From NCBI GenBank assembly GCA_030248215.1, contig JASANG010000705.1, positions 24,405 to 88,404 on the forward strand: a DNA stretch of 64,000 bases. Direction: 5' to 3'. Each line of letters begins with the position of its first letter. The stretch's first letter is position 1. Origin of the DNA: Enoplolaimus lenunculus (Eukaryota; Nematoda; Enoplea; Enoplida; Thoracostomopsidae). This document shows positions 44,460 to 56,080 of the stretch, piece after piece. The translations under genes and the position numbers were made by a program. The notes beneath the pieces are model-generated. The model had not been told where the DNA came from. It worked only from the letters and a program-made list of their open reading frames with translations, and ran no database searches.

Positions 44460-45464
44460 ACAACAAAAACAACATTAAAACCGTATTCACACGCGCATGT
44501 TTTAGCAGCGAGAACTTGCACATGCAACTTGCACTAGTAACTTGCAGTTGTGAGTATATTAAAGAAATGTAAGTTTCATTCTGAATCTTGGCATGAAATG
44601 ATTTGTATGATTTGCCGAAGACTGTGATAAATATCAAAGATAAGCTATCTGTTACATACCCAGCTAATGATCGCAATTTAATTCGACTTACAACGTATTC
44701 ATTCATACGAATACTTTACGTATATAGGATTTTTAATAAATTGCAGTTGCAAGTTCTGTGAGTGAATTTTTAGCAAATGCAAGCAGTCCAGGTGAAAGAA
44801 ACATTCACGCATGAGGAAAGCTTTACTCATTTTTTTTGACTTGAAAATGCATCCAAAATTTAGAATGTGATCCACGCTACAGATTTCTAAATATCAAAAA
44901 ATGATATTAACAAAATTCCTGATTCTTATAAAAACTCAAAAACTCTCAATGATTTTAAGAGGCGCAGCGGTAAAGTGTCCGATTGGCGACTCAGAATAAA
45001 AGTGTAATCAATTCAATCGGCTTGACGCTGTGTTTTACTTCTTGCATATTTTTAGTGAATTATTTACAGCTGCAAGAACTTTAAATCTGTTTTATCGAAG
45101 GCATCTGAAACAGTAGGCTTTCAATCGGTTGTTTGATAAAGTTTGACCTCTCCATCGATAACGTATGATTTCGAAAAATTTAGGCTGAATAAATTTTGTT
45201 GTCATTGTAATAAGATACTCAAAATTGAGTAAAAATACAAACATATCTCATTGTTCAGCATTTTATTAAAATCATTAAAAATAGTCCACAAAACGTCATT
45301 TATACCGTACGCATATGTAACTCTTACGAACAAACTGTAGTGTTTGATTATCGCTAAAATGTAAATTGAACATTATAAATATTACTTAGATTCTTATTTT
45401 GTTTCCCCCTCAGAAAGTTTTGGTCTCACACACAATGCGTGGAGCTTATGCTGAAGCGGCCAAA
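44460..45464. other. gene-free stretch with a possible tRNA-like relic
   Basis: Around 44960-45025 GGCGCAGCGGTAAAGTG and CAATTCAATCGG resemble degraded pol III A and B boxes of a tRNA-derived SINE. I see nothing else. Confidence 0.25.
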
Positions 45465-45601
45465 AACAGGAAAGTTATTAAGGCTAAGTGTAAGAATGAG
45501 CATTGATACCTAAGCGTCAAGCCTGAGTCGTAGTAAAAAATTAGTCTAAAGCTTAAGTTTACTGTATTGCTGTCCCACAGAAAAACGTTCCTCACATGGT
45601 C
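45465..45601 (+). mobile_element. telomere-hexamer MITE copy, left end lost
   Basis: CCTAAGCGTCAAGCCTG, then AAAAAATTAGTCTAAAGC, GTCCCACAGAAAAACGTTCC and CACATGGTC, in the family's standard order. Confidence 0.6.
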
Positions 45602-45690
45602 AGGCTGAACCTGACAAAAATTAATATGTTTAAGCTGAAATATTTATCAGGTATTTGTGATGTTACAATTTTCTAGATGTATACTTCGAT

Positions 45691-45927
45691 GGGCCCATGT
45701 AAAGATCAGGGGCATAGAGTTTTTCAGTGGGACTAGAATAGAGTTTTTCTGTGGGACTAGAATAGAGTAAGCTTTAGCTTTAGACAAATTTTTTGCTTCG
45801 CTTAGGCTTAGGCTTAGGCATAGGCTTAGGAATATCCTCATTCCTACGCTTAGGTTTAGTTTAGGCTTAGGATTAGGCTTAGGAATATGCTTATAATACT
45901 GTTCCGTTTCTGTTCTTTACATTGGCC
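45691..45927 (-). mobile_element. telomere-hexamer MITE copy with internal duplication
   Basis: Starts GGGCCCATGTAAAGATCAGG and ends CTGTTCTTTACATTGGCC. The segment TTTTTCTGTGGGACTAGAATA is present twice. TTAGGC runs flank CTCATTCCTACGC. Confidence 0.75.
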
Positions 45928-46404
45928 CTTTGATGCATAGTACATGTGACACCAGTCGCTACCTGTTCATATAGCATATATGTATTGTGATATACTATCA
46001 AAAATCTGCGATTTAAAAGCCTACAACTGAATCTAAATGTAAATGAGTATGTAAAATAGTAAAACTAATCCTCAACCTAAAGATATGTTTAAAGGCTTAG
46101 CAACAGCTTTTGCCGTGTTCAATTGGTTAGGCACATATTTTCTACGTTGGTGAAAATAACGTTTAAAATCTAAAATATCTCATATTCCCTTTTTCAACAA
46201 CGTTATTCTTATAGCATCGAACAAAATTTTCATGTTTTTAGCTTCAATCGCGAAAAAGGTTTCAAATTTCTCGATTAGACTTTACATTTTTATCCGGATA
46301 ATTGTTATACCACACTTTCCGACTATTTTACACTGAATAAATATTTTCGAACAATTTTTCAAGTCTTGGCTTCATTTGCCAAAAAAATTTAGATTTTTCT
46401 TTAT

Positions 46405-46917
46405 TCATCCACCAATACGTATATAATCAGGCCGCATCGTACGTACAGCTCGCCGACACATGGTATACCCTACGCCACGGACGTATCGAATCCGATTTTT
46501 TGTTGAAGGTGGACATAAGCTTCGTTTTAGCTGTAGCTCATCCCGTTTTGCGTAGACGCCAAGTGGTCCAGTTTGACCGATTCCAATCTTTTTAGCCCAT
46601 CCACCGTCTAAGAAACCCCTTGACGCTTGTAGATCTGCAGGCCACCCATAGCTGTTCGCTTCTGGTACGTAACTTTGCACGGTTTCATCACTTTCTTCTT
46701 GTCGCTGTTTTTGTTGTAATTGATTTCCACCAATGATAATCTTTGACAGCACAGGATTTACCGTACGATCAGATACAATGCGCCCGCGACGCTGTTTGGG
46801 TTGCGAAGCGATTTCGATGTTGTCCGTTGAAATTTCACCTGCGTGCGTGTCATCAGCAATTATTGCAGTTGCAATTAGTGCAAACAGTGCAGTTAAGTGT
46901 AGCGTTTTCGAACCCAT
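46405..46917 (-). CDS. secreted precursor ending YIRIGG, candidate neuropeptide or peptide-hormone precursor
   Basis: Single-exon 170-residue protein. I chose the Met at 46917, because it starts a clean signal peptide (MGSKTLHLTALFALIATAIIA); an upstream in-frame Met at 46980 is less likely. Basic sites lie at 41-44 (KQRR), 109-110 (KK), 124-125 (KR), 131-132 (KR) and 155-156 (RR). They delimit short pieces, including IGIGQTGPLGVYA and a segment with one Cys near each end (Cys135, Cys154) that could close a loop. The C-terminus is MRPDYIRIGG, paralleling RQNYVRIGG in the neighbouring gene 2.0 kb away on the same strand. Likely a tandem pair of diverged paralogues. The function is inferred from architecture only. 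Confidence 0.6.
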   Translation of the reverse strand: MGSKTLHLTALFALIATAIIADDTHAGEISTDNIEIASQPKQRRGRIVSDRTVNPVLSKIIIGGNQLQQKQRQEESDETVQSYVPEANSYGWPADLQASRGFLDGGWAKKIGIGQTGPLGVYAKRDELQLKRSLCPPSTKNRIRYVRGVGYTMCRRAVRTMRPDYIRIGG

Positions 46918-46980
46918 GATTATTTTTAAGTTTAATACTTTAACAAGTTTCGATAGTAACTGAAACGTGATTAAGTGCAA

Positions 46981-48837
46981 GTATACTAAGTCTTTAATCC
47001 TCTAATTGCATGCGAAGACTGGACGTTTCTGGCCGGCCTGCTGGTGTCAGGGTAAAACCTGTCCTCCATAAAAACTGCCCCGCCCCTGGAAGTTTTACTC
47101 CGATACGATCCTTTTGAACAATTTCTACCGGTAAGATCTGTTCACTATTGATAAAGTTCTGTCCCTCAAAATTTTCCTGAAATATTCTGTCTTCCCAAAT
47201 GCTGCAATTGTTTTAAATGAAATAAGAATTACAAAATTCATCCAAAATTAGAAAAAATTTCGATGCATTCGCCATTATTTTGATTGAAATGTTTGAACGA
47301 CCGGTTAATTTATGCACACCTTAACTGTGTTGGCAGAAAAATAAAACATTTTTGAAACTATTATACTTCAATATCTGTTTTCCGTTTCCGTCATTTTCAC
47401 TATCCGTTTACACTCTGCAAGAAATCTCTCATGGGGTGGAGCAGGATGTGGCACCCGCCAGCCGCTCGCTTTATCTCTAATAGACCTACTGTAGTGATCA
47501 TAAATTTAATAATTTTATAACAATAATATACAAAGCGTCAAAAAATTGTTTCTAAACTTACTTTTTAAGAATTCTCGGCAATTGAAATATGGGAAATAGT
47601 AGCGAAATTACCAACTGAGTAAAAACCGCAATTTTTGTAAAAATACAAAGATTTTCGCTAGCGATAGTGTTTAAAACTCTCGCCAGAATTTATACCAAAG
47701 CTAGATTCTGAAGTCGATTTTTCAGAAGACAGAACCGGAGGAAGACACCTCACATTGGGCCGTGCTTATTTGTTTTGAAACTTGAAAATTGTGAAATTGA
47801 CTATTAATGTGAAATATTGGGCATCGTTTACAAACTGTTCTGTTAATCAAAATCATAGAGTAGCGTTTAAAGTCTCGAACATTATTCGCAAACTCTATCA
47901 GCTGAAAAGCGGTGTCCAATAATGGGTCATCCACGTAATACTGCGCGGACTATTGTAAAAAATTGTCCACGTCTGGGTAATGACCTGTCGTTTTCAGGAA
48001 CTCTTAGTAAGGATGTTATATTAAGAACTAGACTCTTTGCAGAGTCCAAGGACGATGCGCTTGATCGCTTCGCTCGCCAGTATTTTTGCATATTATATAT
48101 TGTGCGATGCTCGGTCAGAAATTGCTCAATCCACACCAATGCTCGCAAAATAAATAAAATTATATGTTGCAAAAAGCTCACAGAACCCCCGTAGATGTGT
48201 TTTTTTAATATTTAGCCATTTTAGCATTGAATTTAACACCGCCTCATTAGTAAAACAGCGGGTAAATGCCGTATTCGCCGGTGCAAAATTTACGGTCTAA
48301 TTGCTAAAAGTTACAAATTAACGTTCTGCGAAGTTTCACTGAAATTTCAAAAGTTGGCCACATTTAATAGAAATAATTTGTGCCTTGAGTCCATTTTGAA
48401 ATGTTTACGAAAATATAAACCGCTCTTTGCTTAAACGATGGGGTTGGGTTCTTTTCGTACGCACCACTGAAGTGAAATTAGAAATTTCTGGATGCAACGT
48501 TCACAATATCAGGTATATGTCGGAGATCAACCTGATATTCGAGCAAATTACTATTAATTGACCGAACTATTCTGCTGTTCGAAGCAAAGAGAAGTTCAAC
48601 TTGACTATACAATAATCAATACTGTAGGAATAACAGTGAAGTAGAATCAACGCTGGTGGCTTTATGTGGCATGGCGTGTGATCGAATGGCGAAATTTGAC
48701 GCTTTCACTCATAGAGTATAATATGAGCAACTAAATACAATAATGCACGAGGAATACACACACTGCGAGCAGTGTTATATGCGCAGTGCAAAATCTCCAC
48801 AAGACGTGAGAGCCTACTCGGGCTCGAGCGTCAAGCT
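46981..48837. other. gene-free stretch
   Basis: I see no supported gene. About 47350-47412 holds the GTTTTCCGTTTCCGTCATTTT and GTTTACACTCTG end of the CAGGGTGCAA repeat. The AATGGGTCATCCACGTAATAC segment at 47920 resembles a transposon end, but no partner was found. Confidence 0.35.
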
Positions 48838-48905
48838 CCTATAGCTCAGTGGTCATCGTAAACGCCCCCCACCCGTGAGACGGGGGATCGAATCTTACCT
48901 TGAAA
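48838..48905 (+). repeat. tRNA-like relic or SINE head with pol III A and B boxes
   Basis: TAGCTCAGTGG (48842-48852) fits an A box and GGATCGAATC (48885-48894) fits a B box, at normal tRNA spacing. The T-arm and acceptor stems do not pair, so it is not an intact tRNA gene. Confidence 0.35.
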
Positions 48906-49193
48906 TTACATTTCATATAAAATTGAAAATATTCTTGTGAAAAAGGGTTCATTGGTCAATGGATATACAGTCTAATAGCAGTTTTTGGGCCATACTTACC
49001 GCTATTATATAGATAATATAAAATTGACCTAGACCAAACAGTAATTGCTATGAATGGCCGGTTGGTTAACGATATCCAAACCGGCTTCCCATCCAAGAAA
49101 GAATTCGTGCCTATCAAAAACGTTTGAAACTAACCGAATATATCATATATAAAGATATATATGTATATATATTTATTTATTATATATATCACG

Positions 49194-49460
49194 GTTCCAC
49201 CGGAATTCCTGTTCCGGCTGGAATTCCTGCAAAAATACAATTCCTGTTCCTGTTCTTGTTCCTGCATCCATAGATACAAAAACATGATAAATGAAACAGC
49301 TGAAAGTCAGCTTAAGCCATTTTTTGACAAATTTTCTTAAGAGTCAACCTGTAATTCGGTGACGAAAATTATTTTGAATACCGGTTCCGATTCCTGCAAA
49401 GAAATTCAATTCATGAATTCCAGTGCCTGTTCCGGCAAAACTTAGTTCCTGTTGGAACCC
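49194..49460. repeat. low-complexity TTCCTGTTCC repeat
   Basis: GGAATTCCTGTTCCGGCTGG and related motifs repeat at both sides (ATTCCTGTTCCTGTTC, GCCTGTTCCGGC). It may be a decayed member of the CAGGGTGCAA family. Confidence 0.4.
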
Positions 49461-50017
49461 CGATGTATATATTATATCATTGCAAAGACATACTAATGTT
49501 TAAGCTTATTAAATGTTACCGCTTTCATGAGTGACAGTTTTCCTCTTTGTGGTTAAGTTTTATGTTTATTTCGCCTGCAATTTATTTTGCACAGGCTGTT
49601 TAGAAATTGTTTGATTTTTGCGGCTCAGTGTGAAGGCATTTTCTATGCCAACATATTATGCGCCATTGAAATTTCTACACAGACCAAAAAACACATAATT
49701 TGAATTTCTCAAAACCTTTTAACACCCAGAGGTAAAAAAAATTCTCGGCTAAAAATTTTACGCGAAATTTATTCTGTTCGTGACATAACCTCCTGGTAAC
49801 AACGCCCTTATGCGATGTTGTAATTGTGTTGAAAAACGACAACGTTACATGTTTTTCTAAGTATTTGAATATATAGTAATGGTTATAAAAGACAAATTGA
49901 CGGAGTTGTATTGACGTAGCTTTAGCCTGATTTTAACCAAATGTAATTGTCAGCCACTGTATAATGAGCTGTTTACTGTATAATCTTTATGAAAAAATTC
50001 AACTATTCATTTTACTT

Positions 50018-50383
50018 TACTGTAGTGAGCCGAATAAGAGGGGGTAATAAGAACTAATTTGAGTCCCAATCAATAGGAGTCCGTATCGCTAATAAGAGTC
50101 CGCAAGCGGATAGAGTCCCTAAATCCTAATTAGAGTCCATAAATGTCAATTATCTCTAGTTGTAACGCATACATGACTCCAGGACAGAATAAATGTAAGT
50201 TGGAAACTTTAAGGCGTACTTAAGTTTTGAAAGTAATTCCTAAATACAACCTTGCATTATCGCTCAATCTTTTGATACAAGACAAATAAACGTTCAATTC
50301 AACGGATACTTAGCTGCAATACCGGATATATAAGTAACGAAGTATGGCGTAGGGTGGGTTGTTTTATTCAGGTCACTACAGTA
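50018..50383. mobile_element. MITE, TACTGTAGTGACCCGAATAAG-end family (left arm)
   Basis: TACTGTAGTGAGCCGAATAAG to ATTCAGGTCACTACAGTA, with both ends intact. The core has AGTCCGCAAGCGGA, ATGACTCCAGGAC and TTCAATTCAACGGATA. The mirror copy is at 63259-63629. Confidence 0.85.
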
Positions 50384-51292
50384 TTTAAGTATCTGATTAA
50401 TAATGCTTTAAGGACAGTCAAAAAATCAATGACGATAGTAACATGTAATAATTTTAAGCTTGAAATCGAAACATGACACCAAGCTATTTGCCTCGTACAA
50501 GGCCAAGCAAAGCCAATCAAAGTTGGACCCAAGCTGGCTTATGAAAACTGTGATGAATTCCTTCGTTCAGAGATTTGAAACTGCCAAGAACTATCACTAA
50601 CTGGTGATAGGTGCTGCATACACATTTGAGAATACGGCCATAAAAGTTTACACATACATTAATTTAAAATCATAGGTCGAGTTAAGTTATGTCTTTGTGA
50701 CATCTCAATTCATAATATTAAAATCGAAACCTACACTTGGAAATAAAGTCAAAAACGAGTCAAATTAAATTGGAGAAATCAAGGCGTCTGATGACTAATT
50801 TAAAGTTAAAGCTGTTTTCTGTCAAAAAATGATTGTTTTGCTAATTTTGCTTGCAAAATTAATATCGCGAACGCTAAAAATATATAACGGCCACGTTTCG
50901 TGAAATACTCCAATTACTGAGGATTTGAGAAAGTTTATATCACGTGGTGTGGTTAGCTTTTATTGATTTGATGAAATTTAGTATTATTTTTAAACTTTGC
51001 CGAAATTTCAATATTAAATTGATTTTTTATTACTTGAACGTTAATGCTGTTGGTCTACAAAAGCTATTAAAGTATCAGCTATAAGACCCAAAGAGTGGCG
51101 TTTTTTAAAGTTACACCCTTTAAAGTTATTATTCTAAAAACATTGCATTATGATCGTTTGTGTTAAACATTAACCGACAAAGGTGTTTACTGGTCCAGGT
51201 TTGGGCGCGTATAACTTTTAGGGCCATCTGGTTTCACAAAAGACTGTAAATGAGTAGACTTAAATTCTAGACCACATTTGCATAGACGTGCG

Positions 51293-51497
51293 GGCCCATG
51301 TAGAGATCAGGGGCGGAACGTTTTTTGTGGGACTAGCAAAGAGTCAGTTTAAGCCTTAGACTAATTTTTTTGCTTAGTTTAGGTTTAGGCTTAGGTTTAG
51401 GCTTAGGAATTTTACGCTTGTGCTTAGGGTTAGGGTTTAGGCTTAGGCTTAGAAATATGTTTATAATACTGTTCCGCCATTGTTCTTTACATTGGCC
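51293..51497 (-). mobile_element. telomere-hexamer MITE (left arm)
   Basis: GGCCCATGTAGAGATCAGGGG to CTGTTCTTTACATTGGCC, with TTAGGC, TTAGGG and TTTAGG variants. The mirror copy is at 62143-62347. Confidence 0.8.
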
Positions 51498-51937
51498 AAC
51501 ATGACCAGAATTTTATGGGTTTAAACTTGTTGGGTTAACAAAGTTGAGCAGATGACTGGTTTAACTTAACCCTCCATAGCCTCCTATATGAAGACCAGAT
51601 AAAGTGAAAGATTGATTCCTTGAGCCCAGCTTAGTATAGAAACCTTTGATTTTAGCGAATTTTATGATTAAAGAGTGGATTTTTCGGTGTTAATTTTTTG
51701 CATTTACTACGGTAAAACATTTTTAGTCTGACCACAAAAGCAAGATAATCACTCTGCAATTGGCAATTTTTACGAAATCTTTAGCTCTTGCAACGATGAC
51801 AGCGGGAAGAGGGGAGCGAATCAGGAGACTGGCCCTTTTTGAGATAATTGTTCAGGGATTGTTGGGCACGGTATTAATTTGCACACAAGAATATCTCTTT
51901 CAGAATTTTAATGGAACGTAACCTCCTATCAAAAATC

Positions 51938-52072
51938 GACCCATGTAAAAATCAGGGGCGGAACGTTTTTCTGTAAAACTAGAATAGAGTAAGGTTAAGG
52001 TTTAGGCTAAGCTTTTGCCCGGCTTGGGCTTAGGCTTAGGCTTCGTTTCGCCCATGTTCTTTAAATTGACCA
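51938..52072 (-). mobile_element. short telomere-hexamer MITE (left arm)
   Basis: GACCCATGTAAAAATCAGGGG to GTTCTTTAAATTGACC, with three TTAGGC units. The mirror is at 61569-61702. Confidence 0.7.
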
Positions 52073-52949
52073 AAAATCTTGTCTATGGCCATGATTTTTA
52101 ACAAAAAATCTTATTAACCAGAGAATGTTCATCCACTAAGCATACTGTAGCATCGCGGAGGATGTAACTTCACATTAAGAAACCAATAAGTGGAGTCCAG
52201 CTGAAAAGCGTTCCGCCGCTCATCTTTACATGGGTCGATAAACGATAAAAATGCAACTGTATCCGTTGTAAAATCAGCATTTTTAAAACTAATGCCCGTA
52301 TTTTCAATTATGGGTAGGACCCAAACCAGATATTCGTTTCCGGTAAACAATTGATGCCCGATTTTCGTTTTCTTTTCAGTTTATTTTGACTAAAATCCGT
52401 TTTGTTTTCGTTAATATTTTTACTGTCGCTTTTTACCGTCCCAGAACTCAAATATGACTAGTTGATGATACGTATTGTAACTTTCTAACACAAATATTGA
52501 ACGTTGAGTTGTAGCGAGTTATTTATCGTATGATTCGCCCTAGTTCTGCACAAATTTAGCGATTCCCAGCTTGTGCAGTGGTGGCTAACTGATGAGAAAT
52601 GCTTCGGACGTGTTAAAAGTTTTATTTTGTTTAAACCATTTGTGAACTTTAAATCTATATAACAGGTTGAACTATTGGCCTTGAAAATCGAATTTTTTAA
52701 AATTTTAGATTTGGGCATGGAATGATCAGGGGATGTCATCAGTAGCTCAAAACAAGCAGAAAGATTCAAAATGCAAACATTTTTGGGCAAACGCCGGCTA
52801 AGGGTGGGATAACCGATCACTCAGACTCAGAATGAATTTTTTCATTTTTTCCGCAAAAAAAACAACAACGAAAACAGTTACTTGTCAAAATGAGTAAATT
52901 AAAAAAGTCTTGTATAAAATTTTATAAACATTAAACTGAATTTTTAATG

Positions 52950-53096
52950 TCCATATAAAAATCAGGAGCGGAACGTTTTTTGAGGAACTCCAATAGAGTA
53001 TATAAGCTTAAGCTATACAGTAATTGTTTACAAGTCATAAGCTTAGGTTTAGGAATTTGCTTATACTACTGTAACGACCCTGTTCTATACAATGGC
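52950..53096 (-). mobile_element. telomere-hexamer MITE, few hexamers (left arm)
   Basis: GTCCATATAAAAATCAGGAGC to CTGTTCTATACAATGGC. Only a pair of TTAGG units remains. The mirror is near 60555-60690. Confidence 0.65.
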
Positions 53097-53589
53097 TACT
53101 TTTAGTATTAAACTTTTTGCGTATTTTGTCTCGCACTACCATTGGCGCTGCCGGCATGCACAGTCCACTTGACATAATTTTAAATAAACTATTGCAGTTG
53201 TAAATTTCTCATTTTCACCTCTATTTGGATAAGAATTGCTCAGAAAAAGAATGGCAATGTAGTGGCTCCCCTTTCTGGTTCAAACCTGACTGCACCAATG
53301 CGTACTGCTTAGAGATGTGAAAGCAAACATCATTCAAAAATAGCTTAAGTCTGACCTAACGGTTGGCTTAAGATAATAATAATAATAATAATAATGAAAT
53401 AATTTTCTCAAATTTAAGAGTAATTTAAGCTTTAATTGTTAAACTAGCATAATACCGTGTTGAATTTTCAAATGCATGAGCTAACTTTAACAAGTTTTGC
53501 TGTGTAATTTTACAAATAGGCAGCCTACTTGACGCAAACTTTAGTGACTTCAATTTTGCTTCCATGTTGGCTTTTTTAAGTTTAAATTA

Positions 53590-53714
53590 TGTTAGCTTAA
53601 GCTTCAGACTAAGTTTTTTCTTGACTTAGGCTTAGGCTTAGGCTTAGGCTTAGGCTTAGGCTTAGGAATACGCTTATAAGACTGTTTCGCCAGCTGTTCT
53701 TTACGTTGGCCACA
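53590..53714 (-). mobile_element. telomere-hexamer MITE with the longest pure hexamer run (left arm)
   Basis: About seven uninterrupted TTAGGC units at 53625-53668 between TTAAGCTTCAGACTAAG and TGTTCTTTACGTTGGCC. The left terminal segment is missing. The mirror is near 59963-60075. Confidence 0.75.
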
Positions 53715-54167
53715 ACGATTGTAGAAGATCTACCGTTCACTTACTGAATACCAAATGGTAATAGAAATGTTTTCTCAAAACACGATATTATTTCGGAAAA
53801 AATCTGTCTATTTAATAGTGCAATACCCTCTCGAAATGATATCCTATCTAATACGACTGAAAGTTAACAATGACAAGTGAAAATGAATGAAAAATTTTGA
53901 AACTGATAATTAGGTTTTAGACTGGCACGAAAATTTCAGTTCAACTTGGTAGACAATATTCAATTAACTTCATGTATAAAACGACAAAAATCGCCTACAT
54001 AATATATATTTTTCATGCTTATTCTAGCATAAACAGCTGCACTTGTTCAACGCAAGTTGTAAGCATCAGGCCGAAAATTTTTCAGCATGTGAGTTGAAAA
54101 ACGCGACTACAATAATTACTGTAATAGATTATAATATTTTGTATCTTCAAACGATTAAAAACTCGAT

Positions 54168-54383
54168 CCATTTAAAGATTAGGGGCGGAACGTTTTTTCT
54201 GCGGGACTGCAGCAGAATACGCTTAAGCTTTAGACTAATCTTTTTGCTTAGGCTTCGATTTAGGCTTAGGTTTAGGTATAAACTCATTCTTACGCTTAAG
54301 CTTTGGTATAAACTCTTTCTGACGCTTAGGCTTGGGAATATGCTTTATGCTACTGTTACGGCCATGTTCTATACATTGGTCAA
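54168..54383 (-). mobile_element. telomere-hexamer MITE (left arm)
   Basis: TTTAAAGATTAGGGGCGGAAC to CATGTTCTATACATTGGTC. The internal segment GGTATAAACTC(A/T)TTCT is duplicated. The open frame across it is spurious. The mirror is at 59300-59517. Confidence 0.7.
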
Positions 54384-54579
54384 AACTCTTAATACACTAT
54401 TGTTATAAAATTCCAAAATCTTATAAACGCGGCTGTTACCGAATAATTTTAATTTTAAAAGTTTTATTCTGGTTATAATCTTGCGATTAACTTTTATTTT
54501 ACAATCACAAATTAGCATCTGGGGATTTCAATTTGCATGTAGGTAATTATATGAATGTTGTACGCCTTACCTCCACATT

Positions 54580-54980
54580 TATGTTTAACGCTTAGGTTTA
54601 GGTTTTAGGCTCAGTCTTGGATTAAGTCTTCGCCAACGTTTTAGACATAAGCTTAAGTAAGCGTTTTGCTAAACCTGAGCTTATGCCAAACCTTAAGCGT
54701 GTTCTGCCGATATGCTAATGGTATCACGACAGTTCCTTGCCCGACAACTGGTCGACTGACAACTTGCAATTTCAAAATTTATCGGCTCGACAAATTGTCA
54801 ACCGTCATTATGTTTAAGCTACGGCTTAGGCTTAGGCTTACGCTTTGGATTATGCTTTGATTTTTTCATATCCTTTAAAACACTGTTGGACGAAAAGTTG
54901 TCTGGCGCTCATTCTTATGCTTAGGCTTAGTCTTAGGCATCGGATTATGCTTATGCTATTGTTCCGGGCCGGTCCTATAT
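54580..54980. mobile_element. composite of telomere-hexamer repeats around a CGACAA element (left arm)
   Basis: Two hexamer-rich parts flank a CGACAA/TTGTCG module piece (54725-54800: CCCGACAACTGGTCGAC, GGCTCGACAAATTGTC). The insertion order is unclear. The mirror is near 58735-59100. Confidence 0.55.
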
Positions 54981-55279
54981 TTGGCCCAAATTTTTGACAT
55001 GGGCATACCCGCGAGGAAAAATTTTGTAAAGAGAGGACAGAAGGTTGTAAATCTTTTCTTTAGCCTTTACGAATTCGGGTAACAACCAACCAATATAATA
55101 AGTCGTTTTACTGTTCCGTCGTTCGTAACATTGTTGACCGGTTGTCTGCCTATGATCTCAGTTGAAAATCGACTTCCGTCTCCGGTAGAGTTTTTGTAGA
55201 AGGATCGATCAGTTCGATACTGGCGTTTTTTGCATTTTTATAAATGTTGTGTCGTTCAGAATATAAGCACGTTCACACC

Positions 55280-55588
55280 AATGGCCCATAAATAAGCGAG
55301 GGCCGAACCGTTTTCTGTGGGAGTTCTTGTTGTCTGTATCATAGGGACCTGTTCGCTACCTAAGCCATAGCTTCGCAGCCTGTAAGGGCCCCAGTCGTCA
55401 TGTTTTGTAGTAGACAGATCCTATAATTAACATTTATATACAAATTTTAGCAAGCTTAAGCTTTAGACTTTTTTTGATTAGGCATAGGTCAATGCTTAAG
55501 AATATGTTTATTCTCGCGCTACGATTTTGGTTTACGCTTAGGCTTGCTTATACGCTGTTACGTCCGTCACCTATTTATACATTGGGCT
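55280..55588 (-). mobile_element. telomere-hexamer MITE with an insert (left arm)
   Basis: ATGGCCCATAAATAAGCGAGG to CACCTATTTATACATTGGGC. About 100 bases of unrelated sequence (CTACCTAAGCCATAGC, GGGGCCCCAG-type) lie inside the left end. The mirror is near 58137-58431. Confidence 0.65.
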
Positions 55589-55911
55589 TTGAAGAACATT
55601 TTGAAGTCTTATTCGCAAAAAGTTCTTTAAAACATGGTTCAAAATTAAGTTTTGACAACATTTTGCCAAAATTATATGAAATCCACTGTTTGAACAATAT
55701 TTTAATCTGCGTTATGTTTCACCTTCAACTCCGGTTTCGACTTCGGCAACATTTCCTGGCCTCAGGTTATCGTATTTTGTGATTTTCGGTCAGGTTGCAC
55801 GCTTCAGCTCCTAACAGAGGGTTTATTGTGATGTAAAGCAAGGCCACCGGCACCGCCAACAAAATTAAATTTAAAAATTTAAAAAATTAATCAAAAAATC
55901 AAAAAATAATG

Positions 55912-56057
55912 ACCCCTATATAGAACATGGCCGGATCGTTTTCCGGAGGGGCTATAATAGAGTCAGTTTAAGCTTCAGACTATTTTTTGCTTATACTTAG
56001 GCTTAGGCTTAGGAACATGCTTATACAACTGTTCCGGCCCTGTTCTATACAAGGGCC
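55912..56057 (-). mobile_element. telomere-hexamer MITE at the arm/loop border
   Basis: ACCCCTATATAGAACATGGCC to CTGTTCTATACAAGGGCC. It is the only family member here whose body lies in the loop. Its first dozen bases belong to the left arm, and their mirror survives alone at 57868. Confidence 0.8.
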
Positions 56058-56080
56058 AAAATAATGATGCTGAATTATGT

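Larger units (their letters stand above)
49683..55922 (+). repeat. left arm of a giant inverted repeat
   Basis: The 6.24-kb arm matches the reverse complement of 57868-63967 nearly base for base, with a few percent substitutions and small indels by eye. Outer limit: ACCAAAAAACACATAATTTG at 49683 pairs with the sequence ending 63967. Inner limit: ATGACCCCTATATA ending 55922 pairs with TATATAGGGGTCAT at 57868. The arm contains at least seven MITEs present in both arms, so they were there before the duplication. I see no coding gene in it. Confidence 0.95.

Noticed and set aside
46468-46500. VRGVGY motif resembling OmpR-type response regulators
   Set aside because: A short chance match inside a secreted eukaryotic precursor; nothing else of the family is present.
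47922-48194. Overlapping frames on both strands near a GGGTCATCCACGTAAT motif
   Set aside because: No domain, splice site or partner transposon end was found.
48838-48905. Functional tRNA gene
   Set aside because: The A and B boxes fit, but the T and acceptor stems do not pair.
52129-52350. 73-codon frame present in both arms (mirror 61187-61510)
   Set aside because: It is identical only because of the inverted repeat. It overlaps MITE and CGTTTCCGG repeat sequence and has no domain.
53590-53714. True telomere or telomere fusion point
   Set aside because: Hexamer runs are short and always sit inside the same element with defined ends.
54043-54408. 121-codon frame in the left arm
   Set aside because: Half of it is translated TTAGGC repeat.
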